A stretch of 64,000 nucleotides of DNA, taken from positions 14,385,468 through 14,449,467 of the forward strand of contig CM064519.1 in assembly GCA_032716605.1 (NCBI GenBank). Reading direction: 5' to 3'. How positions within the stretch are numbered: position 1 is the first letter of the stretch; every line of letters begins with the position of its first letter. Below are positions 1 to 20,163 of the stretch, piece by piece. The stretch comes from Paralithodes platypus (Eukaryota > Arthropoda > Malacostraca > Decapoda > Lithodidae). The notes below the pieces were generated by a model, which saw nothing but the letters and a program-made list of their open reading frames with translations, ran no database searches and was not told the DNA's origin. The translations under genes were made by a program, and so were the position numbers.

Positions 1-45
1 GCTGGAATAAAATGAAAAAAACGTCGCCGGTACAGAAAGGGTTAA
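1..45. mobile_element. MITE family C, right end only
   Basis: Ends with the family C terminus (ACGTCGCCGGTACAG then GGGTTAA). The rest lies outside the window. Confidence 0.55.
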
Positions 46-376
46 TTACACCATATGTCGGTACAAAATCTCCGTGATAGCCGAGGAATCCTGATGAGGA
101 CATGTGAACTTACCATCAGATGGACATATACAGACTATCCAAGGCCAACAGATCAGAACAGGAAAGATTATTATGACATCAGGCCGTGGCAAGATTTTGA
201 TTGATAATTGATAAAAGTGTTAGGACATATGGCTTTTGTGAGCTCGCCTATTGCCCAGACTGCCTTCGTATAACATCGGGTATAAGCGATTGAGGCTCCA
301 GTGTGCCAGAGAAGGCTGCCGGAAGCGGATGTGTGCTCCTTCCTGGCTGTGGGTGATAGAGCCAAAATATAGTATA

Positions 377-9557
<9,181 letters not shown>

Positions 9558-9598
9558 TGTATCCCCTTTCTCCCTCGTGTTTAGCCCCATTAGACAGG

Positions 9599-9723
9599 TT
9601 CAAGTTGGAGTACCAGGCCCTCCAGATCCCCCTTAGTGACCCCCGTGGCTAGTGTAGCCCCTTTCTCCCTCGTGTTCAGCTCCATTGGAGTACCAGGCCC
9701 TCAAGATACCCCTCAGTGGATAG
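9599..9723 (+). pseudogene. Two extra copies of the gene A terminal-exon tail
   Basis: After the stop, the segment encoding KLEYQALQIPLS recurs at 9599-9652 (ending at a TAG) and again, shorter, at 9687-9723 (ending at a TAG). The spacers contain a piece of MITE family A. The period is about 90-100 bp. The copies lie in the 3' UTR and are not in frame with an upstream exon. Confidence 0.75.
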
Positions 9724-9939
9724 TGTACAGTCGCTAGCAACACTTTCAACATGTCTGGCTTCCCTCACTGTTTCTGTTTGTGTCTCACCTACACAGAAAT
9801 TAATCCAGCAAGCTCTCACAAACACACCCTCCTATTCTTTCCTTTCACGCTATTCAGTGTACAGTTGGGTCTGAGTACATGATTAGATTGATATCCAGTA
9901 ATCGATAAATGTATATAAAATCGTAGTCATGTACTTAAC

Positions 9940-10029
9940 CTTTAACTGTCTTGATGGTGTAATGGTTAGTGTGGTTAAGATCTGTATGTGGTAACCCAGG
10001 ATCGAATTTCCACTACAATAAACAAGTAC

Positions 10030-10075
<46 letters not shown>

Positions 10076-10076
10076 G
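9940..10076 (+). mobile_element. tRNA-derived SINE with (TAA)n tail
   Basis: A-box-like GGTGTAATGGTTAGTGTGG and a weak B-box AGGATCGAATTTCC, followed by a TAA tract at 10030-10075. Related head at 19715-19790. Confidence 0.6.
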
Positions 10077-10242
10077 TACACCACCCTTCTTTGCAATACA
10101 CCCAAAACTGTTATTCTGTCAGGGTTTCCACTTTGGGGGAGACACTTGTTACAGGTACCTTTGCCTTTTGTCTCCTCCATACACAGAAATAAATAAATAT
10201 AAATATAAACTATGGCTTTTTCTGAATCCTCAAACTCTTTAA

Positions 10243-10608
10243 GGGGACACAAAGGCCGGTTTTCTGGACCACTTTCTCCCTTATGTTTAGCCCCATTAGT
10301 TTTCAGATGTTAAGATGTTTGCCCCATTAGTTAGTCGATTTTAAGACGTTTCGCCCCATTTCTTCGTCAGTATTTAGGCCTTTCGTGCTATTTAGGTGTA
10401 GATTGTTTCCCTGGCGAACGATATAGTGAGCCTGTAATGTTGGAAGAACCGGCCTACGGCCGGAAATTTTTTCTACCGAAAAATGTACAAATTAATCTAG
10501 AAGGGGGATCTAATGGATGTTTTTTTTAAATTTGATGGAGGTCTAGGGAGGAAACTAGAAACATAATGAATACATGCAAAAATCGCCCAAAAAGTGAACC
10601 ATCCCCCC
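10243..10608 (+). mobile_element. MITE family A copy (A3), full length
   Basis: TTAA at both sides (10239-10242, 10609-10612). About 366 bp, no ORF. Order: GGGGA terminus, four GCCCCATT/TTTTAAGAC repeats, a GGCGAACGATAGTGAGCC core, GGCCTACGGCC, TTTTTTCTACCGAAAAATGT, and the right end AGTGAACCATCCCCCC. Confidence 0.85.
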
Positions 10609-10689
10609 TTAACCCTATTTGATCCCCGTGGACATGTACCCTCTAGCACACAAACAATGGCCTCCTTCTCCCAGGTGTTTAGCACCATT

Positions 10690-10760
10690 TGATCCACTCT
10701 TTGACCCCCGTGGCTAGTGTACAGATGCCAGCAGAACACCTTGGACCTGTAACCCCCTGT
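10690..10760 (+). repeat. Relic of the gene A 3'-UTR sequence
   Basis: CCCGTGGCTAGTGTACAG followed by GCAGAACACCTTGGAC resembles the segment after the gene A tail copies (9645-9750). Another relic lies at 13588-13650. Confidence 0.5.
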
Positions 10761-10769
10761 AGGACACAA

Positions 10770-11014
10770 ACTATATGGCCCCCTCCTCCCTCGTGTTTAG
10801 CCCCATTAGGTTTGAGATTTTAAGACGTTCGGCCCATTAGCTTGGCGATTTTTACACCTTTCGACCCATTTTGTTATCAATCTTTTGTGCCATTTAGGTG
10901 TCGATTTGTTCACGGCGAGCGACAGCGAGCCAGTAATTTTAAGATGTACCGGCCTTTGGGCGGGACATGTTTTTTACCAAAAAATTTACAAATTGATCAT
11001 GAAGGGGGTTCTAG

Positions 11015-11016
<2 letters not shown>
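10770..11016 (+). mobile_element. MITE family A copy (A4), 3' truncated
   Basis: Standard A blocks up to the GGGGGTTCTAGGG segment, then cut off by the poly(T) of the neighbouring LINE. Confidence 0.75.
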
Positions 11017-11056
<40 letters not shown>

Positions 11057-12535
11057 CTATGTGATTGAGGGAGGCAAAAGGCAGAACTGCCTATAGCGAG
11101 TGCCTCCCCCATAGTTGAAAGAGTGACAGGGCCAAAATCAAGGGACGTTCGAGCCAAAATGCCTGGACACACGGAGTTTGAAGCAATTTAAGTCATAGGA
11201 AGAGGGAAAGACTGATTCTGGGAGAGAGTTCCAGAGCTCAGCTGTTGAGTAGAAGAAAGTTTGAGAGTAACGTTTCACTCTTGGGTTGGAGAGTTGCACA
11301 GAGTAGGGGTGGGATTGAGTTGCAAGACGGGTACCACGTGCCCTACGTAAAGGAGGTGGTATGCACTGGGATAGCTCTGAGGAACACTGATTATTATAGT
11401 AGCGATAGAATAGCGAGAGAGATGCAACATTGCGGCGGAGAGAGAGAGAGATTGCAGAGAGTTGGTGAGTGGACGGGAGTTAATGATACGAAAGGCCTTC
11501 CTTTCAACTTTGTCTAGGAGAGCGGTGTGAGAGGAACCTCCCCACACATGTGAACAATACTCAATACAAGGGCGCACTATGCCCCTGTACAGAGCAAGAA
11601 GCTGTGCAGGGGAAAAGAACCCCCTAAGGCGGTTGAGCACACCCAGCTTCTGGGAGGCTGCCTTAGCAAGACTGGTAATATGGTCCTTCCAAATGAGAGC
11701 AGAAGAAAAAGAGACACCAAGAATATTGAGAGAAGATGAAGGGTTGATTTTTGTATTGTTGAAGAATAAGGGATAGTCCGCTGGGAGATCCTGACGGGTA
11801 GATAGATGGAGAAATTGGGTTTTGGAAGCATTAAAGTTAACAAGGTTTTCTCTGCCCCAATTGGAAATAGTATTTAGATCAGAATTTAAGAGTTCTATGG
11901 CTTCATTACGTTTGTCGTTGAGGGATTGCTGGCTGGGGCGTTCTGAAAAACTAATGGAGTAGTGTAAGGTTGAGTCGTCTGCGTATGAATGGATGGGAAT
12001 TAAGGTACAGTTAAGGAGATCATTTATAAAAATTAGAAAGAGAATAGGAGATAGGACAGAGCCCTGAGGAACACCGGAGTTTATAGGGTGAGGAAGTGAA
12101 CAATGGCCGTCCACAACCGCGGCTATGGAACGGCCGGAAAGGAAATTAGAGACAAAGGCACAGATGGAGGGATAGAAACCGAAGGAGGGTAGTTTAGAAA
12201 TTAAAGATTTATGCCAGACTCTATCGAAGGCTTTCGATATGTCTAGTGCAATAGAAAAAGTCTCACCGAAGTCCCGGAAGGAGGATGACCAAGAGTTAGT
12301 AAGATATGAAAGAAGATCACCAGTAGAGCGACCCTTAAGGAAGCCATACTGGCGATCTGAGAGCAGATTATGAGAAGAGAAATGCTTAAGAAATTTGGAA
12401 GCAAGAATAGTTTCAAAAACTTTAGAAAGACAAGAGATAAGAGCAATTGGACGATAGTTGGAGGGTTGAGAGCGGTCACCCTTCTTTGGGACAGGTTGAA
12501 TGTGAGCAAACTCACATTCTTTAACCCCGTTTCTT
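11017..12535 (-). mobile_element. Non-LTR retrotransposon (Jockey/CR1-like), 5' truncated
   Basis: Minus strand. The 3' end is a poly(A) seen as the T run at 11017-11056; the reverse transcriptase region fills the rest. 5' end lost where the 24-bp array begins. Three relatives in this window (35546-35890, 40569-47215, 50738-51187) show the same 3' end. Confidence 0.85.
11275..12535 (-). pseudogene. LINE reverse transcriptase ORF fragment
   Basis: Reading the minus strand from about 12530 gives an uninterrupted RT with NYRPIALISC, GFLKGRSTGD, DISKAFDRVWHKSL, INSGVPQGSVLSPILF and the catalytic SYADDSTLHYS, followed by thumb sequences (NILGVSFSSALIW, IEYCSHVWGG). The frame stops at 11275; the expected C-terminal peptide (STAELWNSLPES, CFKLRVSRHFGS) continues in another frame, so the copy is frameshifted near its end. 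No initiation codon lies in the 5' part because the element is truncated. Related to CR1/Jockey elements by motif spacing; the clade is not certain. Confidence 0.8.
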
Positions 12536-12537
12536 TA

Positions 12538-12600
12538 ACCCCTTGAGCACCAGCGACGCACGTTATGCGTCGCCTATGTATGTAACACATGGTCCCAGCG
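12538..12600 (+). repeat. MITE-C-like terminus seeding the 24-bp array
   Basis: TTAACCCCTTGAGCACCAGCGACG resembles the family C terminus, followed by an ACGCACGTTATGCGTCGC inverted repeat. Confidence 0.55.
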
Positions 12601-13084
12601 ACGCAACGGTTTCATTCGCCTTAAACGCAACGGTTGCATTCGCCTTAAACGCAACGGTTGCATTCGCCTTAAACGCAACGGTTGCGTTCGCCTTAAACAC
12701 AACGGTTGAGTTCGCCTTAAACGCAACGGTTGCGTTCGCCTTAAACGCAACGGTTGCGTTCGCCTTAAACGCAACGGTTTCATTCGCCTTAAGCGCAATG
12801 GTTGCGTTCGCCTTAAACGCAACAGTTTCATTTGCCTTAATTAACCGCAACGGTTGCGTTCGCCTTAAACCAAACGGTTGCGTTCGCCTTAAACGCAACG
12901 GTTGCGTTCGCCTTAAACGCAACGGTTGCGTTCGCCTTAAGCGCAACGGTTGCATTCGCCTTAAGCGCAACGGTTGCGTTCGCCTTAAACGCAACGGTTG
13001 CGTTCGCCTTAAAAGCAACGGTTGCGTTCGCCATAAACGCAACGGTTGCGTTCGCCTTAAACGCAACGGTTGCGTTCGCCTTAA
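12597..13084. repeat. 24-bp minisatellite, about 20 copies
   Basis: Unit is CGCAACGGTTGCGTTCGCCT plus TAAA. The first half of each unit is palindromic (GCAACGGTTGC), so each unit can form a small hairpin. Open frames on both strands come from the period being divisible by 3. Confidence 0.95.
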
Positions 13085-13835
13085 TTATTCTTGTCCTATG
13101 GCACCTAGAGGGTTTAGATTTGTATGGGAACTACTTTAGGATCCCACGGACCAATACCGATGGTTGGCAACCCTCCAAGTCCAACCGCGTGTGTGTGGAC
13201 ACGTGCAGCAGTGATATGCCAGTATATTGCCTACCCTTCACCCAATGATAATTGTGACTTTCCGCCGCCCCCCAGGACCCCCAAATGACCTAGGTGAGTG
13301 TTTTTTGTAGTTTTTCCTTCATTACTATCCCATTCCATGTGTTTTCAGGAAAAACAAAAATGACAAGTGGCTGGTCCTGGATTGTACATTTTATTAGTTA
13401 TTTTGTCTTTTTACTGTGTTCGTATACGTTTTGGTTTGTTTATTTTGCAAGTTTTACATTATAATTTATATTAAATCTTTTGGGGTCCAGTGGGTTAAGC
13501 TTAATGGAGGTCTAACGAGGAAACTAAAAAAAATAATAATTAAATATATAAACCAAAAACTAAGCACTATCCCCTTAACCCTATTTGACAAGTGTACAGT
13601 CGCAAGCAGAACACCTTGGACGTGTACAGTTGCCCAAGTAAGTTCTGTTCCTCGTCGTGATCTTATGTGTATGTAAGTAAATAAGTATTAAATTAGTAGT
13701 AAATTGAAAGTAACTACTGAAATGAAAGATAGTTACATGGAGTTACATAAATTCACAGACTGCACAGGCCTTGCTGTCCCCACTAGGCAGTCCGGACTTC
13801 AGGGGGGATGTGTGTATTTATTTGCTCGTTTATGT
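13085..13835. other. Intergenic, no gene seen
   Basis: Unique-looking sequence with a gene A 3'-UTR relic at 13588-13650 (GTGTACAGTCGCAAGCAGAA). No supported coding region. Confidence 0.4.
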
Positions 13836-13839
13836 ATAT

Positions 13840-14181
13840 TTTTATTAGTATTAATATTTTTGTTTAGTGTCCTCCCTAGACTTCCATCAAATTTACCCCC
13901 CCCCCCCCCTCCAAGACACTCTTTCAAGATTATTTGTGTACATTTTTCGATAGTAAATATCCCGGACGAAGGCTGATTCCTCTTAAATTACAGGCTCGTT
14001 ATCGTTCGCTAAGAAAATATCAACACCTAAATATCATGAAAAGCCTTAATATTGAAAAGAAAAAAAATGGAGCGAAAGGTCTTAAATTTGTCAAACAAAT
14101 GGGCCGAACGTTTTAAAATCGGAAAACTAATGGGGCTAAACACGAGGAAAAAGGGGAACCAGAAAAATGACCCATCTCCCC
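13840..14181 (-). mobile_element. MITE family A copy (A5)
   Basis: Reverse orientation; right TTAA at 14182-14185. Core GCTCGTTATCGTTCGC retained; a C9+ run interrupts the left part. Confidence 0.75.
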
Positions 14182-14277
14182 TTAAGGCTAACATAGAATT
14201 TAAGGTATACGAATAACAAGGTAACAATAAAGTAAGGAGGGTAACAAAGAAGAATGCTCTCTCCCCACCCACCACTC

Positions 14278-14279
<2 letters not shown>

Positions 14280-14324
<45 letters not shown>
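14280..14324. repeat. (GA)n microsatellite
   Basis: Pure GA tract. Confidence 0.95.
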
Positions 14325-14327
<3 letters not shown>

Positions 14328-14420
14328 CCAAGCTTTCAGAGAACACTTTTCAAATGTTCCCCTATTATCTCGATTTGAAAATAATCGGCAAACGAAGTAC
14401 ATAATCTCTAACTGATCAAA

Positions 14421-14481
14421 TACCGGTAGCTCTTATGCAATACCGGTAGCTCTTATGCAATACCGGTAGCTCTTATGCAAT
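14421..14481. repeat. 20-bp tandem repeat, 3 copies
   Basis: AATACCGGTAGCTCTTATGC three times. Confidence 0.95.
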
Positions 14482-14526
14482 CTCTTGCTTTGGTCCATAT
14501 TGTAAGTTAATATAAGTTAGAGTTAA

Positions 14527-14854
14527 GGGGAGGTTTTTAGTTTATTACCTTAACCTCCATGAAACTTAAAATTAAACCCCCTTGACCCCCTTTTAAGATA
14601 AATGTGTACATTTTTCGGTAGAAAAATGTCCAGATCGAAGGCCGGTTCCTCTTAAATTACAGGCTCGCTATCGCTCGCCAAGGAAAATTCGACATCTAAG
14701 TGGCACGAAAGGTCTTAAAATTGTCAGAAATGGGGTGAAAGTTCTTAAAATCGCCAAACTAATGGGGCGAACGTCTTAAAATCTTAAAAGCAATGGGGCT
14801 AGACATGAGGGAGAAAGGGGTCAAGAAAAACGTCCCTCAAGTGGATATCTCTCC
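14527..14854 (-). mobile_element. MITE family A copy (A6)
   Basis: TTAA at 14523-14526 and 14855-14858; inverted core intact (GGTAGAAAAATG, GCTCGCTATCGCTCGCC). Confidence 0.82.
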
Positions 14855-14920
14855 TTAAGCAACCAACTGTTCCTTCGTACATTTTTAGCCAATGACTGCA
14901 ACTATCAATAAACCGTTTAC

Positions 14921-14977
<57 letters not shown>
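14921..14977. repeat. (ATT)n microsatellite
   Basis: About 18 ATT units. Confidence 0.95.
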
Positions 14978-15295
14978 TACTATTTCTTTATATGAGTGAA
15001 GCAACTATCCGGACCAATGACGTCAGTTCCGTTCTTAGGAATGCCAAGTTTCGTACACCACGAACCGGACGTAGGAAATATAGTGTCAGACAACAGGAGT
15101 TCTTGGTATCTAGGGTCCCTGTATAGTACGAGAGGGTAGTGTCAACTGGTAGTGTCCTGGAAGTCTGGGGAGGGGAAAAAATACGCACATATATAAATGA
15201 GGGAATAAATACGCCCATCCCCCCTCAATATTACTCGAGTTATACCTCTTTTTATTTCGCTATCCATCAATCTATATCTATCAGAGCACTTTAGT

Positions 15296-15440
15296 CGCCG
15301 GACGCCATATTGTTTCTGAATCCCTGGATCACTCATGTCGATACTCTCTATATAAAGGCACTCTACCCCAGGCGCCATATTGTTTCTGAATCCCGGGACC
15401 CCTTATGGCGCTACTCGCTACATAAAGGCACTCTATTTAC
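15296..15440 (-). repeat. ~66-bp repeat, 2 units, inverted relative to 23313-23680
   Basis: Units contain GCGCCATATTGTTTCTGAAT and TACATAAAGGCACTCTA. The reverse complement forms a larger array inside gene B. Confidence 0.85.
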
Positions 15441-16150
15441 ACTACACGATTGTCAATAATGGTGTAAGGTGCAGTGTGTGATTATAGGTATTTATATTAC
15501 TATGCCATATTATTGGAATCCTGAACTCTCATTATTATGGTTTGTTTTCGTGATAAATATATACACTGGGAAAATAAATAGCTTAATTAGGAACAATTTT
15601 GGGTTGCATAAAATGTTTCGTGTTATTTTATGCAAAAGGTAGTGCAATTCCAATATTGTTCTTTCTTATCAACCCTTTCATTCAGATGGCGAAATATTTA
15701 TATACCAATTACTTTCACACGATCTAAATCAGCTAGGAAGGATCTCTCGTATTTTTAGGGTCCTATTGAGATGACTCTTAGCCTTATTGCTCCCCCCTAA
15801 ACGAACAATATCTCATTCATGACGACATTACGTACATATTTATGTTCTCAGAAATACCCTTGCGTACTATGACAATAAAGTCCGCCTTTTCCCTCCTTGC
15901 CTCATGCCTGCTCCACAAGTTAAAACCCCGAGTGAGTGCCACAGTAGGATCAGTCGAGAGGAAGCACCCGTGGAGAGCACACACCCACTTATATCCTCTC
16001 CTGTTGTTTATATACCTTGTTCACTTTAAGTAGGCGTAGATTTCTCGGTCCTCTGCTGCTGGTGTGCTGATATTTCAAGACAGACGAAGGAAGTACTACA
16101 TCCATCCATCCTGCCAACATATATTCAAATCACTAGCCCGGTTTCTTCCT
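15441..16150. other. Gene B upstream region
   Basis: AT-rich; would hold the gene B promoter and 5' UTR. I see no convincing TATA/initiator pair. Confidence 0.4.
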
Positions 16151-16216
16151 TATATGTCTTCTAGTTGGGATAAGACCAATCCTTACTCAGCGACCTTGGA
16201 ACCGAACCTAGTCAGA

Positions 16217-16418
16217 ATGGAATCCCTACTCTTAGACCCCCAGAACCGGCCCAGCACCCCCCGACAAATAGCCCATAAAGCGTGTAACGTACTAGCTGGT
16301 CTGGTGCTAATCGTAGTGCTGATCTACCTGCTAGCCAGCCATAACAGCACCCAGAGGCAGGTTGAGGCCCTCCAAGCTGCCGATAAAATGGGAGGCAATA
16401 CTAGCTCGTCTTCGAATG
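16217..16418 (+). CDS. Gene B exon 1 (cytoplasmic tail, TM helix)
   Basis: Starts MESLLLDPQNRPS, then the hydrophobic helix, ends NTSSSSN and a GTAAGT donor in phase 1. An upstream in-frame ATG at 16154 has T at -3. Confidence 0.8.
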
Positions 16419-16914
16419 GTAAGTAAACCAAATCCTAATTATTGTATCTAATGCAAATTTAATATGAAATGGATAAATATTCTGATTATATTCTGTTGTT
16501 TTGAGATAAGGCTATTCAATGATAGTACATTATGGAGGTCCTATATTTATTGAAAAATCTAGTAATCTCAATTTCTCAATCGTAGACTATACCTTATTCC
16601 AAATAAGTAAGCCAACACTCTTGAACATTATTCTCTATAACTCACAAATGGCTGGAGTAATCGAGCAAATCATTTACCATTTGGGAAGGGTCAGACAGGG
16701 AATAGGTGTGGAAATGTACAGCCCATTTACTCTAGCCCTTTTTGAGTGATAGAGGTTCGAGTTCACGATTTCTGGCCTACCTACTATTGCTCATCTGTCA
16801 CAGCGCAACGATTAAGTTACCCTTTCTAATTCGTGGGTGGTCTTTCTATAATCCCCCCTCTTCATCTTTCACAATATCCACTACTACTACTACTACTACT
16901 ATTACCCCTAATAC

Positions 16915-16951
<37 letters not shown>

Positions 16952-19631
16952 TTATTTTGTTTGTTAGATAAATACCACTCAGCCTGTGCAACCCCTCTGG
17001 ACCTTAGACATGTTCAGAATAGTCATCAATGCACATGACTATGTAGTCATACTGCTGCTTCCTATTCCGGGGTTTGCACTCAGACTCATCATCGTGGATT
17101 ATATATATTGTACTTTATTTAGATATAACATTGTACATCCATATTACATTATAGCTGTTGCATGCGATAGCGAGCCTCTAATTTTAGAAGGAACTGGCCT
17201 TCGGCTGTGACATTTTTCTACCGAAAAATATACACATTTGTCTTGAAAGGGGATCTAGGGGGTTGTTTTCTAAGCTTGATGGAGGTCTAGCAAGGATACT
17301 TAGAAATAGATTAATACATAAATATATAGATAAAAAACCAAGCACTACCCCTTTAATTGAGTTGAACCGGATTGAATTGAATTAAAATGAATTGAATTGA
17401 ATAAACTCGAATCATTATTGCAGGTCCCGATGTAAAGGCGCTACTAGAAAAACTACAACAGTTCATGGCCCAGACTGAAACCACGCTGGGGGACCTCTCA
17501 GCTCAGATTCTCCACTTGAAAGAACAACTGAACGCTACGGGTAGGTTTATCATATATGTGTTTAGCCCCATTAGTTTTCTGAAGATGCTAAGACGTTTGC
17601 CCCCTTAGTTTGGTAATGTTAAGACTTTTCGCCTCGGTGTGTCAGTGTATCTATGTATGTACAGTATATGTAAGTGGGTGTGTGTGTGTGTGTGTGTATG
17701 TATGTTGGTGTGTGTGTGTGTTTGTTTGTTTGTTTGTTGGTGTGTGTGAGTGTGTGCTTAAGCAGCGGCTCGCTCGTGTAGTGACTAGCGTCTTGGACTT
17801 CCACCCAGAAGGTTCCAAGGTCACGCCCACGCTCGGCGCATTAAAGATTTTTCACAAGCACTGAGTCGTTACCGTCCCTCATGAGCAAGGGGATGGGTTA
17901 GTAATACAGGTCCCCAATGGAAATAAGCTTAATCGGCCTTATTGGGCTATCCTTAGATGGCTTAGCATGCGCTAGCTTTAAAAACTATTATTATTATTAT
18001 TATTGTAGAGTATGAATGTGTGAGTGTGTGTGTTTAAAAGTGTAAGTTATACTGTATATGTGTGTGTGTGTGCGCTTAAATGTGTAATGTATGAATGCGT
18101 ACAGTATGTGTGTGTGGGGGGGAGGGGGAGGGATTAAACGTGTAAAGTATGAATGTGTGTGTGTGTGTGTGTGTGGTATGTGTGTCTGTAAGCATGTGTG
18201 TGTATGTGTGTATCAGAGCCCGTATACACAAGACAGTCACCCCTATACCAAGAAATCCCATCATGACTAAAGAGATAATGACTAATATACCACAAAGAGA
18301 TAATGACTAATATACCACAAAGAGATAATGACTAATATACCACAAAGAGATAATGACTAATATACCACAAAGAGATAATGACTAATATACCACAAAGAGA
18401 TAATGACTAATATACCACAAAGAGATAATGACTAATATACCACAAAGAGATAATGACTAATATACCACAAGAGATAATGACTAATATACCACAAAGAGAT
18501 AATGACTAATATACCACAAAGAGATAATGACTAATATACCACAAAGAGATAATGACTAATATACCACAAAGAGATAATGACTAATATACCACAAAGAGAT
18601 AATGACTATACCACAAAGAGATAATGACTAATATACCACAAAGAGATAATGCTCTCTCTCTCTCTCTCTCTCACTCACTCTCTCTCTCTCTCTCTCCCTC
18701 TACCTTCCACCTCGTAGCAAATCCATGTTAAAGTGAAGTCCGGTTTGTGCAGTCTGTGTATCTATGTAACTCTATGTATATATGTAATAAGTGTATAACA
18801 AACCGGAAATACGGTATTACCCACTGTATACGGCCGCTTATCGGACATTGTTATCTGGTACTGGGGACGCTGTTTGTATTATTATCAGGCCTATGTAAAT
18901 GTATTGATCTCTCTCTCTCTCCATATATATATATATATATATTGAGAATATATCACAAATACACGTGAGCCACTAAATGTTTCTAGTCTCTCAGTGGGGA
19001 TCGAACCATCGACCATCAGGATGATAGCCGACGCTTTAATCAATTACACCACGGCAGTCTAAAAGACACTCAGCCTTCTATCCTATTTATGTTAGGGAGA
19101 AGGGAAACCCACTAGGCGAATATATTTCAATTCAAACCTAGTTGTAGGATCCATATTTCCAGAATACCATACACGGATTTTTGAGTGTCCCGACGCAACT
19201 CGGGTAGAAATTGATTTAATTTAATTCTAACCCACAAAGCATGAGAGTTACAAATATTGAGAATATATCACAAATACACGTGAGCCACTAGGTTCGATCC
19301 CCACTGAGAGACTAGAAACATTTAGTGGCTCACGTGTATTTGTGATATATTCTCAATATTTGTAACTCTCATGCTTTGTGGATTAGAATTAAATTAAATC
19401 AATTTCTACCCGAGTTGCGTCGGGACACTAAAAAATCCGTGTATGGTATTCTGGAAATATGGATCCTACAACGAGGTTTGAATTGAAATATATTCGCCTA
19501 GTGGGTTTCCCTTCTCCCTAACATAAATAGGATAGAAGGCTGAGTGTCTTTTAGACTGCCGTGGTGTAATTGATTAAAGCGGCGGCTATCATCCTGATGG
19601 TCGATGGTTCGATCCCCACTGAGAGACTAGA

Positions 19632-19672
<41 letters not shown>

Positions 19673-20128
19673 TGTATATATATATAATTAGATTGATATC
19701 CAGGATTCACCTTTAACTGTTTTGATGGTGTAATAGCTAAAGCGTGTAAGTTCTGTATGTTATTATCTTGTGTATGAAGCCTGGGAGGATCGCATACTTT
19801 CATTAACTTCATTTGGCGGGTTATTGGTGTTAAGAACGATGTTAAATATAATAGCAATAGGTTCAGCAACATTTCCACCAGTGCAGTATTATCTTATTAA
19901 TGATTATCCTATATTATCTCATTAATTAGTATCTTATTATCTTGTTAATTATCTCATTATCTTATTAATTATTTGCAGGTGTTGCTGCTCGTAGGTATGG
20001 GAGTGAGGTGGCTGAGGACTGCCAACACACCACACAAGCACTGAACGACTCTATCTCGCAACATCTCGCTGTTCTGGAGGAACACATACTGGAGACAAAT
20101 GAAACCAGTATGTTAATGTACACTTATG

Positions 20129-20163
<35 letters not shown>

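Noticed and set aside
12543..13139. Ala/Phe/Asn-rich and Arg/Leu-rich ORFs
   Set aside because: 24-bp minisatellite read in several frames.
13200..13300. Possible exon ending at a GTGAGT donor (13292)
   Set aside because: No acceptor, no homology to the neighbouring genes and no continuing exon found.
16154..16216. Upstream ATG as gene B start
   Set aside because: Kept as an alternative only: T at -3, and the extra 21 residues have no counterpart in gene A.
18268..18650. CRISPR-like regular array
   Set aside because: Units are contiguous with no unique spacers; a eukaryotic minisatellite. The same applies to 4405-4686 and 55290-56362.
18978..19062. Functional tRNA gene in the palindrome
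   Set aside because: B box is good, but arms continue as non-tRNA SINE body and no cloverleaf closes.
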